Shown here in pieces: positions 1 through 5,495 of a stretch of 7,125 nt of DNA. How positions within the stretch are numbered: the first letter of the stretch is position 1; every line of letters starts with the position of its first letter. The stretch lies in contig DROE01000122.1 of the NCBI GenBank assembly GCA_011322005.1, forward strand, positions 1-7,125. Reading direction: 5' to 3'. Position numbers and translations under genes: made by a program. The notes beneath the pieces were generated by a model, which saw only the letters and a program-made list of their open reading frames with translations, made no database searches and had not been told where the DNA came from. This stretch comes from Devosia sp. Its GTDB lineage: Bacteria; Pseudomonadota; Alphaproteobacteria; Rhizobiales; Devosiaceae.

Positions 1-640
1 GCACATCATCGGGCAGGGCTTCAACCACTCCCTCAAATGTTACCCGGGCGTTCTCTATTTCAAATTCGGGAACTTCTCCCGCTTCGATACGGGCAAAAAT
101 ATTGAGTTGGACCAGCTTGCTTTCAGCGTCATAGGCATCGGGGTTATCAAGAATATGGGCTTCAATGCGGCTGGCGGCGGCAACGGTTTTTTCGCCCACC
201 AGCGTGTCCACCAGTTCCAGCCCATCAGCCTCAAGAGAAATTCGGGCCAGAGCCCAGCCATTGGTGCGCGCGCTTGCCCGTAAATTCTGCCAGCGCAATT
301 GGCGCGAAGAACCCGAAAATGCGTCTGTGTAGCTGGCCGGGCCGGTGGCAAATATCAGCGCATGAGTGGGGCGATAGATCAAGACGGTGGCCCGGAGCAG
401 GGGAACTGCAATGGTGACGTCGCCGCTGACGATGCGGGCACCGGTGCACGATATGTCATAACGAAACGGAAAGCCTGCAACCTCGAGCTGCTTGCAGTTC
501 AGTTTTTCGGGCGCGCTTTGACTGGCCGTCAGCTGGGCGGTGATTTGGCGCCTGATTTCACCGGCACCATAAAACCAGGTCGCTGTCCATCCGGCGACAA
601 CAGTGACAACTACAATAATGAGAACAACAAAACGGTTCAT
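1..640 (-). CDS. DUF2125 family protein, N-terminal 213 residues (cut by left edge)
   Basis: Reading the minus strand from an ATG at 640-638 gives an open frame of 213 codons that runs off the left edge without a stop. It begins MNRFVVLIIVV. Residues about 4-23 form one strongly hydrophobic segment with no obvious cleavage site, so it is either a membrane anchor or an uncleaved signal; the rest should lie in the periplasm. The part around residues 49-65 (C49, then VAGFPFRYDISC ending at C65) matches my memory of the alphaproteobacterial DUF2125 family, whose function is unknown. The two cysteines might form a disulfide, which is inference. The start is supported by AAGGG at 652-648, seven bases upstream. 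The gene is divergent from the ChaC gene. The missing C-terminal part could be more than a hundred residues. Family assignment is fairly sure; function is unknown. Confidence 0.85.
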   Translation of the reverse strand, partial: MNRFVVLIIVVVTVVAGWTATWFYGAGEIRRQITAQLTASQSAPEKLNCKQLEVAGFPFRYDISCTGARIVSGDVTIAVPLLRATVLIYRPTHALIFATGPASYTDAFSGSSRQLRWQNLRASARTNGWALARISLEADGLELVDTLVGEKTVAAASRIEAHILDNPDAYDAESKLVQLNIFARIEAGEVPEFEIENARVTFEGVVEALPDDV

Positions 641-743
641 GCAAATTCCCTTATCGTTCTGAATCCCTCCCGTCACCTGCTTTTTTGCCTGGGGCAGAAA
701 CGCGTTGCCAGAAAGCAGAGCCGGGGGTAGAGGGATGGGTGTT

Positions 744-750
744 AAGGGGA
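744..750 (+). promoter_or_regulatory. Ribosome binding site favouring the TTG start of the ChaC gene
   Basis: AAGGGGA is complementary to the 16S rRNA tail. AGGGG ends five bases before the TTG at 755, a good spacing, and 14 bases before the in-frame ATG at 764, which is too far for efficient use. This makes TTG the more likely start. Confidence 0.55.
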
Positions 751-754
751 TTAA

Positions 755-1351
755 TTGTCAAAAATGGCGCGCAATGACAGCTTTTGGGTATTTGGTTATG
801 GTTCGCTGATCTGGCGGCCCGGTTTTGAATATCGCGCTGCCCGTCCGGCGCGGCTCTATGGGGCGCACAGGGCTTTATGTATCTACTCGCACCACTATCG
901 GGGCACGCCGGAAAAGCCGGGTCTGGTGTTCGGACTGGTGCCGGGGGGGTCATGTAACGGTATGGCCTTTGAGGTCGGTTGTGAAAGACACGACGAGGTG
1001 CTCGAATATCTCAGGGCACGCGAGCAGGTAACCAGCGTATATTTTGAGGTTCAGCGGACAGTGCGGCTTGACGATGGAACCAGGGTTACTGCCACTTCAT
1101 TTGTGGTAAATCGTGCCCACCATCAGTTCAGCGGAAAGCTGAGCCTGAGGGAACAACTAAGGCTGGTAAACAATGCCAGAGGGGATGCCGGAACCAACAG
1201 GGACTATGTGCTCAACACCGCATCGCATCTTGAAAAACTCAATATCAGGGATACTTACCTGTACCATCTGGCCCAGGTGCTGGGCGATGCGCAGCACAAA
1301 GGAAAGGAGGCCGGACAGCCTGAAGGAGTTTGGGAGGACTCAGGCGGCTGA
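755..1351 (+). CDS. ChaC-type gamma-glutamylcyclotransferase
   Basis: This 198-residue protein is predicted to be a cytosolic gamma-glutamylcyclotransferase of the ChaC family. Characterised members cleave glutathione to 5-oxoproline and Cys-Gly. The diagnostic substrate-binding motif FGYGSLIWRPGF lies at residues 13-24. A second family block, YRGTPEKPGLVFGLVPGG, is at 48-65. The likely catalytic glutamate is E90 in the LRARE stretch, and the C-terminal helices (about 128-180) end in the usual YL-H-L pattern. Length is normal for bacterial ChaC. Two starts are possible: TTG at 755 and ATG at 764. AAGGGGA at 744-750 sits five bases before the TTG (counted from AGGGG) but 14 before the ATG, so I prefer TTG; the difference is three residues. 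A run of seven G at 943-949 lies in the coding frame, which stays open. The gene ends 12 bases inside the 3' end of the opposing small gene. Glutathione specificity is inferred from the family. Confidence 0.92.
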   Translation: MSKMARNDSFWVFGYGSLIWRPGFEYRAARPARLYGAHRALCIYSHHYRGTPEKPGLVFGLVPGGSCNGMAFEVGCERHDEVLEYLRAREQVTSVYFEVQRTVRLDDGTRVTATSFVVNRAHHQFSGKLSLREQLRLVNNARGDAGTNRDYVLNTASHLEKLNIRDTYLYHLAQVLGDAQHKGKEAGQPEGVWEDSGG

Positions 1352-1693
1352 AAGCTGTCGGACGGGGTGTCCCGTTTCCAGGTCAGCCAACAAAAGCAAA
1401 CGCTGATGTTCGTCACGGGGCATGTCCAGTTCAAAGGCGCTGGTGGCTTTGGAAATGGCCCGGCGGAACTGGGAACGCGAAATCTGGTCGTCGATCACAT
1501 CACGGGCGGTCCCCACCCAGATCGCCTGACCGGCATTTGCCAGCAGATAGGCATGAAAATCGCCAAGTACGAAACGTTCAACCGAGACGACTCTTAGCGC
1601 ATAGATGTTACCCGACGCGCCCTGCCAGGCCTGAGTATCACTCGCCGTGAGCGGATTGGGGGATAGTGAAATCTTGAAGGTCTGTCCTGACAT
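1340..1693 (-). CDS. Hypothetical protein, 117 residues, family not recognised
   Basis: I do not recognise this protein. The start is ATG at 1693-1691, chosen because GAGGG at 1702-1698 sits four bases upstream. The frame stays open to a TTG at 1729, but no ribosome binding site supports that. The product has no signal peptide, membrane segment or cysteine. After a short polar N-terminus it alternates hydrophobic and polar stretches (NIYALRVVSVERFVLGDFHAYLL, about residues 27-49), then IWVGTARDVIDDQ (about 55-67), then charged helix-like sequence rich in Arg, Glu and Leu. This suggests a small soluble alpha/beta protein. The stretch YAL...AYLL...IWVGTARD has a faint likeness to GIY-YIG-type folds, but the catalytic pattern is not convincing and I would not annotate it so. 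It has its own candidate promoters upstream and converges on the ChaC gene with a 12-base overlap. Codon use looks like its neighbours, so it is probably real. Confidence 0.7.
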   Translation of the reverse strand: MSGQTFKISLSPNPLTASDTQAWQGASGNIYALRVVSVERFVLGDFHAYLLANAGQAIWVGTARDVIDDQISRSQFRRAISKATSAFELDMPRDEHQRLLLLADLETGHPVRQLSAA

Positions 1694-1697
1694 TTTG

Positions 1698-1702
1698 CCC
1701 TC
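1698..1702 (-). promoter_or_regulatory. Ribosome binding site deciding the start of the small hypothetical gene
   Basis: GAGGG read on the minus strand lies four bases before the ATG at 1693. It selects this ATG over the upstream in-frame TTG at 1729 and the ATG at 1723. Confidence 0.6.
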
Positions 1703-1807
1703 TTGCTGTGCTGAGCCGATCATGTTCAAGCGTACCCGAAGCGATCAGCACCCGTTTTGCCCCCACGACATGACTTGCCGGACGCAATGCCATGAAGAAA
1801 CAGAACA

Positions 1808-1836
1808 AACATAGAACGAAGTTCTGCATCTGTCAA
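1808..1836 (-). promoter_or_regulatory. Candidate sigma70 promoter P2 for the small hypothetical gene
   Basis: On the minus strand a perfect -35 box TTGACA (1836-1831) is followed by a 17-base spacer and TATGTT (1813-1808) as -10. This is the closest match to the housekeeping consensus that I found in the spacers. Transcription would begin near 1801 and leave a leader of roughly 107 bases before the ATG at 1693. It points at the small gene only. Not experimentally shown. Confidence 0.55.
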
Positions 1837-1854
1837 CAAGACATCGCACCATCT

Positions 1855-1868
1855 ACCATATATATGGT
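1855..1868. promoter_or_regulatory. Perfect 14-bp palindrome, possible operator
   Basis: ACCATATATATGGT reads identically on both strands, giving two 7-base arms with no spacer. It covers the -10 region of candidate promoter P1, which is a common position for a repressor dimer site. The arms do not match an operator family I can name; I compared NrdR, Fur/Irr-type and RirA-type sites from memory. Half of it is simple alternating AT, which makes a chance palindrome more likely than for mixed sequence. Confidence 0.4.
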
Positions 1869-1889
1869 TCAGTGCCACAAAAATGTCAA
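1861..1889 (-). promoter_or_regulatory. Candidate sigma70 promoter P1, overlapped by a palindrome
   Basis: A second perfect TTGACA (1889-1884, minus strand) is followed by 17 bases and CATATA (1866-1861); moving the spacer to 18-19 gives ATATAT or TATATA. The -10 lies within the palindrome at 1855-1868, so a protein bound there would block the promoter. The start site would be near 1854, about 50 bases upstream of the P2 start. The box lies 14 bases past the plsC stop codon, so it is intergenic. Confidence 0.45.
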
Positions 1890-1902
1890 TATGTCGTATA
1901 CT

Positions 1903-2715
1903 CTAGGAGTTTTGCTTGGGCAGGTTTTTTTTAGCGGATTCGATACGCTGGCGGAATTGGGCGCTGATTGGGCGTGAGAGGCCCTTTTCGACCGCTTCAA
2001 GAGCAAGTCGGGTTGATTCCGCTTCAATCACATTGGTCAGCATTTCGTGCATTTCCTTGGCGCCCAGGCCCGGAGGTATGGGGGGTAATATTGTTGCTCT
2101 GGCGGTTCCCGGCCACAGGATCAGGGAGTTCCTCCCCCAGAACAGGCCCGAATTAAGGGCCACTGGCAGCACGGGAACATCAAGGGCCTCGTAAAGTTTG
2201 GCAACTCCAAAGCGATAATCCCTTGGGGCAAGCGGCAGTCTGCGGGTGCCTTCGGGAAAGATGAAAATGTGCCTGCCGCGCTGAATCGCCAACCGGCTTT
2301 GCTCGATCAGACTGGCAAGAGCCCCGCCGCGCTTCTTGCGGTCAATGAAGATGATATCAAGCGCGCGCATGGTGGCTCCGACCAGGGGGATTGCCGCCAG
2401 CTCCACCTTGGCAGCAAAGGCGGGATGATTGAACTCGGGATAAAGGACAACCGTATCCAGGTCGGACTGATGTTTGGATGCAATGATACAGGGGCCGGAG
2501 GGTATGTTTTCCCGTCCCGTTACCCTGGAGCGAATGCCAACGACAAGCCAGAGCAGAAACTTTACCGCCCTCGTCCAGACCGTGGCGCAAAATCTGGCGA
2601 CTTTCTTCGCATAGGGCGGGATCAGAATTCCTATGCTTGCCACAGTGGCCAACACCAGGGTGACCAGACCGAATGCCAGATAGAACAAAATTGACCGGAT
2701 AGCCTGAATAATCAT
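1903..2715 (-). CDS. plsC: 1-acylglycerol-3-phosphate O-acyltransferase (PlsC family)
   Basis: This 270-residue inner-membrane enzyme is predicted to transfer an acyl group to lysophosphatidic acid and make phosphatidic acid, the precursor of membrane phospholipids. All four acyltransferase blocks are present. HQSDLD at residues 82-87 is the catalytic HX4D motif (H82, D87). IIFIDRKKRGGA at 121-132 is block II, FPEGTRR at 153-159 is the glycerol-phosphate-binding block III, and VLPVALNSG at 182-190 is block IV. Residues about 10-33 form a membrane segment. I chose ATG at 2715, with AAGGAA at 2730-2725 nine bases upstream; the frame extends to a GTG at 2775 that lacks a ribosome binding site. 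The gene follows ftsX after 83 bases on the same strand and is probably the last gene of the ftsEX operon. Some genomes carry several PlsC paralogues, so substrate and essentiality are inferred. Confidence 0.92.
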   Translation of the reverse strand: MIIQAIRSILFYLAFGLVTLVLATVASIGILIPPYAKKVARFCATVWTRAVKFLLWLVVGIRSRVTGRENIPSGPCIIASKHQSDLDTVVLYPEFNHPAFAAKVELAAIPLVGATMRALDIIFIDRKKRGGALASLIEQSRLAIQRGRHIFIFPEGTRRLPLAPRDYRFGVAKLYEALDVPVLPVALNSGLFWGRNSLILWPGTARATILPPIPPGLGAKEMHEMLTNVIEAESTRLALEAVEKGLSRPISAQFRQRIESAKKNLPKQNS

Positions 2716-2798
2716 CTCACGAATTTCCTTGTGTCCGGCGCTGCCGGATGCCGTTTGCTTCTCCAAACCGGCCACAGATCACGGCATGTGGCGCAAGG

Positions 2799-3719
2799 TC
2801 AAGATATCTGACGGAGAAAACTGCGCACAGTCATGCGTGAGGTGATAGCGGTAAGGCCGGCAATTATGGGCACGAGGGTTGCGATTGCCAGCATACCGTC
2901 CCAGCCAAGAGAGAAACGGCCGAACAGAATGCCCAGTTGAGCACCTGATGCATCGGGCAATACATTACCCACGGCCAGGCTGGCAGCGAAGAAAAACGCC
3001 AGCGCGGCAAGGCCGCCAACTATACCGCCACGCAGCCCGATAGCCAGAAAACGGTCCTGGAATTCGCCGGCGATGAAACGGTTCGAAGCGCCAATGAAGT
3101 GCAGCACATCAACTATGGCCCGGTTCGAGGCCATGGTTCCCCTTGTGGCGAAGATGATGGCCAGAACGGTCGCTGTGACGATGAGTGCCAGTACCAGCAG
3201 GCCCGAGACCACAACGGTTCCGGCCATGACGTTGAGTTGGCGCCGCCAGGCGGAATGGGTGTCAAGACTTGCGCCACGGATCGCTTCAAGGTTGCGGCGC
3301 AGCTGGGCAAGGTCGGCCTCGCGCGGGTCTGAAAGCTCAATAATCACCAGCCGGGGTATTGAAAGTGCGGAAAAATCCAGATCAGCGCCCAGCCACGGTT
3401 CGAGCAGGCTTTTGCTGTCGTCAAGTGAGAGAATGCTGGCGCGGGCAACGCCTGGAGTCGCCCGGGCCAGAGAAAGAGCGGTGCGCAGGTTGCTTTCCAT
3501 GACTTCGCCCTCTACGGGACGGATCTGGATGGTGAGTTGTCGCCCCACATCACTGGACCAGGCTATGGCGGACTTTTGCACCAGCACAACGCCGCCCAGC
3601 GTGACGCAGGACAGAAAAGTCATGATTGCAATAAGCAGCATCAGCGTGCGCCCGGTTATGGAACGCTCGGGGACAATGGATGTGGTTCTGGAGTGCGGCG
3701 GCGGGTTGCTATTTTTCAT
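2799..3719 (-). CDS. ftsX: Cell division protein FtsX (permease-like ABC subunit)
   Basis: FtsX is the membrane partner of FtsE. In characterised bacteria the FtsEX complex sits at the division septum and activates peptidoglycan hydrolases or their regulators using ATP hydrolysis by FtsE. The 306 residues show the expected layout: a cytoplasmic proline-rich N-terminus (1-24), a first membrane segment (about 25-47), a periplasmic domain (about 50-163), and three more membrane segments (about 166-191, 226-250 and 274-294) before a short basic C-terminus. The block RAIVDVLHFIGASNRFIA (about 200-217) resembles the conserved FtsX region between the second and third segments. The ATG at 3719 lies within the last codons of ftsE, with an 11-base overlap, so translation is probably coupled; the local ribosome binding site is weak. 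Sequence conservation of FtsX is low, so the call rests on topology and on position behind ftsE. Confidence 0.93.
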   Translation of the reverse strand: MKNSNPPPHSRTTSIVPERSITGRTLMLLIAIMTFLSCVTLGGVVLVQKSAIAWSSDVGRQLTIQIRPVEGEVMESNLRTALSLARATPGVARASILSLDDSKSLLEPWLGADLDFSALSIPRLVIIELSDPREADLAQLRRNLEAIRGASLDTHSAWRRQLNVMAGTVVVSGLLVLALIVTATVLAIIFATRGTMASNRAIVDVLHFIGASNRFIAGEFQDRFLAIGLRGGIVGGLAALAFFFAASLAVGNVLPDASGAQLGILFGRFSLGWDGMLAIATLVPIIAGLTAITSRMTVRSFLRQIS

Positions 3720-4371
3720 TTATGATGAGCCTGCCGTCGGAAAGCACCATGTGAGGATATTTGAATTTGTCGAGCAGGGGAAGCTCGTGGGTAGCAATGA
3801 CTATGGTTGTGCCCATGCGGTTGAGCTCGGCAAAAAGGTGTACCAGCCGCTCTGAAAGCTCGGGGTCGACATTGCCGGTGGGCTCATCGGCCAGCAGAAT
3901 ATCGGGGCGTCCGATGACAGCCCTTGCTATGGCCGCGCGCTGTTTTTCGCCTCCAGAAAGAACCGGAGGATGGGCTTCCATTCGGTCACCCAACCCCACC
4001 CATTCAAGCAGCTCGCGGACATTGTCGGCATATTCGGCTTCGGGCTGGCCCAGCACGCGCAGGGGAAGGGCCACATTCTCGAAAGTTGTCAGATGATCGA
4101 GCAGGCGAAACTCCTGAAAGACGATGCCGATATGACGGCGCATCTGCAAAAGACGGTCCTGGTTGAGTCTGCGCACATTTTCACCAAACATGGTTATCTG
4201 GCCGCGGGTGGCGCGTAGGGACAAGAGAAGCAGCCGCAGTAGCGAGGTCTTGCCCGCACCCGAAGGCCCGGTCAGGAAATGAAAAGAACCAGGGGCGATG
4301 GTGAAAGAGAGATCCGAAAGTATTTCGGGCCCGTCGCCATATCTTAGTCCGACATCCTGAAACTGGATCAA
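3709..4371 (-). CDS. ftsE: Cell division ATP-binding protein FtsE
   Basis: This 220-residue cytoplasmic ABC ATPase works with FtsX at the division site. All nucleotide-binding motifs are visible. Walker A is GPSGAGKT at residues 35-42, and the Q-loop glutamine is Q86 in IVFQEFRLL. The ABC signature is LSGGEKQ at 138-144, Walker B is ILLADEP at 158-164 with catalytic E163, and the switch histidine is H195 in VIATHE. VFQEFRLLDHLTTFENVALPL is typical of FtsE. Length matches the family (about 220). The start is TTG at 4371-4369, supported by AGGAG at 4384-4380 with eight bases between; no in-frame ATG fits, and the family usually starts at this MI-F position. ftsX begins inside its 3' end. The gene is divergent from the zinc-ribbon gene and is probably the first gene of an ftsE-ftsX-plsC operon. 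Confidence 0.96.
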   Translation of the reverse strand: MIQFQDVGLRYGDGPEILSDLSFTIAPGSFHFLTGPSGAGKTSLLRLLLLSLRATRGQITMFGENVRRLNQDRLLQMRRHIGIVFQEFRLLDHLTTFENVALPLRVLGQPEAEYADNVRELLEWVGLGDRMEAHPPVLSGGEKQRAAIARAVIGRPDILLADEPTGNVDPELSERLVHLFAELNRMGTTIVIATHELPLLDKFKYPHMVLSDGRLIINEK

Positions 4372-4379
4372 ATGCTGGT

Positions 4380-4384
4380 CTCCT
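4380..4384 (-). promoter_or_regulatory. Ribosome binding site selecting the TTG start of ftsE
   Basis: AGGAG on the minus strand (within GAGGAGA) lies eight bases before the TTG at 4371. It is the strongest ribosome binding site in this part of the window. It supports the uncommon start codon. Confidence 0.7.
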
Positions 4385-4577
4385 CAACCATGAATGCCCG
4401 CCGAATCACTGCTACCTTTACTATAACAGCAAGTGCCCGGATACGGGGGCTTTGACCAACAGGTTCGATAGCCTGCCTGAGGCAATGTTCGCTCCTTGGA
4501 AGCCGGTAAAACCACCCCTCGGGGCGACGGAATTGTCATTTGTTAACCCCGGAGGCAGGTTCCTGATTGTCAGGGCA

Positions 4578-4601
4578 TGCGCATCCGTTTGCGCATACGC
4601 T
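4578..4601. repeat. Imperfect tandem 12-mer in the ftsE/zinc-ribbon spacer
   Basis: TGCGCATCCGTT (4578-4589) is followed immediately by TGCGCATACGCT (4590-4601), identical at 10 of 12 positions. The first copy is part of the 8-bp palindrome ATGCGCAT (4577-4584). Two adjacent copies about one helical turn apart could bind a protein on the same DNA face. It may equally be chance in GC-rich sequence. Confidence 0.4.
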
Positions 4602-4660
4602 CTATTAACGCCCATGATTTAGGCTTTTTGCCAGCACAAACAAGCGCGCAAGACCCCTGA

Positions 4661-5455
4661 ATGCTCATCATATGTCCAAATTGTCAGGCCAGGTACGAGG
4701 TTGCCAGCCAAACCATCGGCAATGCCGGTCGCAAGGTGCAGTGTGCCAATTGCCACAAGAACTGGAAAGCAGTGCCGGAGCCGGAGAACCCGATGCCGGA
4801 CAAGATGTTCAGTGATGAGGAGGAGCGAGCGCTGGACGCCGCTTTTCACGCGGAGGAAGGGAAAGACCTGAATGACGGGGCGGGTTTGCAGTCGGAAACG
4901 GGTGGAAGCGAAAAGAACCTTCCACCGGACGAGTCTTCCAGGCTGGAGGAGCAGCGCCGGGCGATGGAAAGACGCCAGCATCTCTTGACAAGAAGCCTGC
5001 CCCGGGCCCGGATGCGCCGTCTGACTACCATGGTGGCCGGTGTTCTGCTGATCCTGGTTCTTGGGAGCAGCGTTGTGTTGCGGGAAAGGATTGTCGTGGC
5101 ACTGCCGGAACTGGCGGGCCTTTATGAAGCTGTTGGCCTCAAGGTCAACGTTGTGGGGCTCGAGTTTCGCGAGGTGCGCACCATCAAGTCACTGCGTGAC
5201 GGAGCGGTGGTGATGACTGTCAGCGCCTTGATCGAAAATGTCAGCGGGCGCCAGGTTGCTGTGCCACCGGTGCTCGTTAGTCTCATGGATGAGCGGGGGG
5301 AGCCTCTTTATGAGTGGAGCGTATCCTCAAAGGTTTCGGCCATGGGTCTGGGAGAATGGATAGAATTTGAAACCGAGCTCACCGCGCCCCCGGAAGGGGC
5401 TGTGGGCATCAGGCTGGGCTTTGTGGATATGTCGCGTCTGGATGGAAATTCCTGA
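4661..5455 (+). CDS. MJ0042-type zinc-ribbon membrane protein with DUF3426-like C-terminus
   Basis: The 264-residue product starts with a compact zinc ribbon of the MJ0042 type: C5-P-N-C8 and C28-A-N-C31, followed by W35. A charged, low-complexity linker (about 40-115, rich in Glu, Asp, Arg and Gln) leads to a basic patch RARMRR (115-120). A single membrane segment (about 121-140) follows, then a C-terminal domain of beta-strand character (about 160-260) resembling DUF3426. The zinc ribbon should be cytoplasmic and the C-terminal part periplasmic. Function is unknown; the architecture suggests sensing or scaffolding at the membrane, which is inference. The ATG at 4661 must be near the true start because C5 is needed for zinc binding, yet no ribosome binding site is visible, so the transcript may be leaderless or weakly translated. 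It is divergent from ftsE and lies 40 bases upstream of the response regulator, probably co-transcribed with it. Confidence 0.88.
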   Translation: MLIICPNCQARYEVASQTIGNAGRKVQCANCHKNWKAVPEPENPMPDKMFSDEEERALDAAFHAEEGKDLNDGAGLQSETGGSEKNLPPDESSRLEEQRRAMERRQHLLTRSLPRARMRRLTTMVAGVLLILVLGSSVVLRERIVVALPELAGLYEAVGLKVNVVGLEFREVRTIKSLRDGAVVMTVSALIENVSGRQVAVPPVLVSLMDERGEPLYEWSVSSKVSAMGLGEWIEFETELTAPPEGAVGIRLGFVDMSRLDGNS

Positions 5456-5495
5456 GCTTTTCAGGGCTGTGTCAGTTTTTTGAGTGGAGTAAATC

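Larger units (their letters stand above)
1694..1902. other. Intergenic region between plsC and the small hypothetical gene
   Basis: This 209-base spacer carries the two candidate promoters and the palindrome in its AT-rich right half (about 1795-1902). The left half (1694-1800) would be the 5' leader of the small gene. A 63-codon minus-strand frame (1829-1638) starts in it and overlaps the first 56 bases of the small gene in another frame, but it has no ribosome binding site. No clear rho-independent terminator follows plsC here, so some read-through from the ftsEX-plsC operon is possible. Confidence 0.6.
4372..4660. other. Divergent intergenic region between ftsE and the zinc-ribbon gene
   Basis: This 289-base region must hold the 5' signals of both divergent genes. 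I found no strong sigma70 pair in either direction. For ftsE the best weak match is TTGCTG (4432-4427) with a 17-base spacer to GTGATT (4409-4404). A GANTC site, GAATC at 4403-4407, touches it; GANTC is the CcrM methylation sequence of alphaproteobacteria. GTTAAC at 4542-4547 and TTAACG at 4605-4610 look like CtrA half-sites, but neither has a second TTAA at the right distance. Short inverted repeats occur at 4562-4574 (CCTGA-TTG-TCAGG), and an imperfect tandem repeat lies at 4578-4601. No convincing small gene is present. Confidence 0.5.

Noticed and set aside
682..700. Imperfect palindrome TTTTTGCC-TGG-GGCAGAAA in the DUF2125/chaC spacer
   Set aside because: It has only four contiguous pairs with a mismatch before three more A-T pairs, which is within chance for this composition.
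299..730. 143-codon plus-strand frame opposite the DUF2125 gene
   Set aside because: It is antisense to a continuous DUF2125 frame with a good start and ribosome binding site, and its translation has no domain-like features.
705..733. TTGCCA-17-TAGAGG as a promoter for the ChaC gene
   Set aside because: The -10 match is poor and nothing else supports it. The promoter of this gene is probably in 641-754 but cannot be pinpointed.
943..949. Run of seven G in chaC as a phase-variation tract
   Set aside because: The frame is intact and the encoded PGG is conserved in the family. Runs of this length occur elsewhere in the window (near 6898-6905 opposite lysA).
1792..1977. 61-codon plus-strand frame across the plsC 3' end and the AT-rich spacer
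   Set aside because: It has no ribosome binding site, overlaps plsC antisense, and its translation has no recognisable features.
2269..2694. 141-codon plus-strand frame opposite plsC
   Set aside because: The plsC frame carries all acyltransferase motifs; this is its shadow.
2716..2775. GTG at 2775 as the plsC start
   Set aside because: It has no ribosome binding site, and the extra 20 residues precede the normal hydrophobic N-terminus; ATG at 2715 has AAGGAA upstream.
3073..3855. 260-codon plus-strand frame opposite ftsX and the 3' end of ftsE
   Set aside because: It is Ser/Arg/Met-rich low-complexity sequence typical of the antisense of a GC-rich gene, and the opposite strand is clearly ftsX and ftsE.
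4605..4619. Full CtrA site (TTAA-N7-TTAA) upstream of the zinc-ribbon gene
   Set aside because: After TTAA and seven bases the sequence is GATT, with no match to the second half, so only half-sites exist.
5451..5481. Possible terminator after the zinc-ribbon gene: CCTGA-GCTTT-TCAGG, with a T-run at 5476-5481
   Set aside because: The stem is only five pairs and the T-run is 10 bases away, so it is unlikely to terminate; the two genes are probably co-transcribed.
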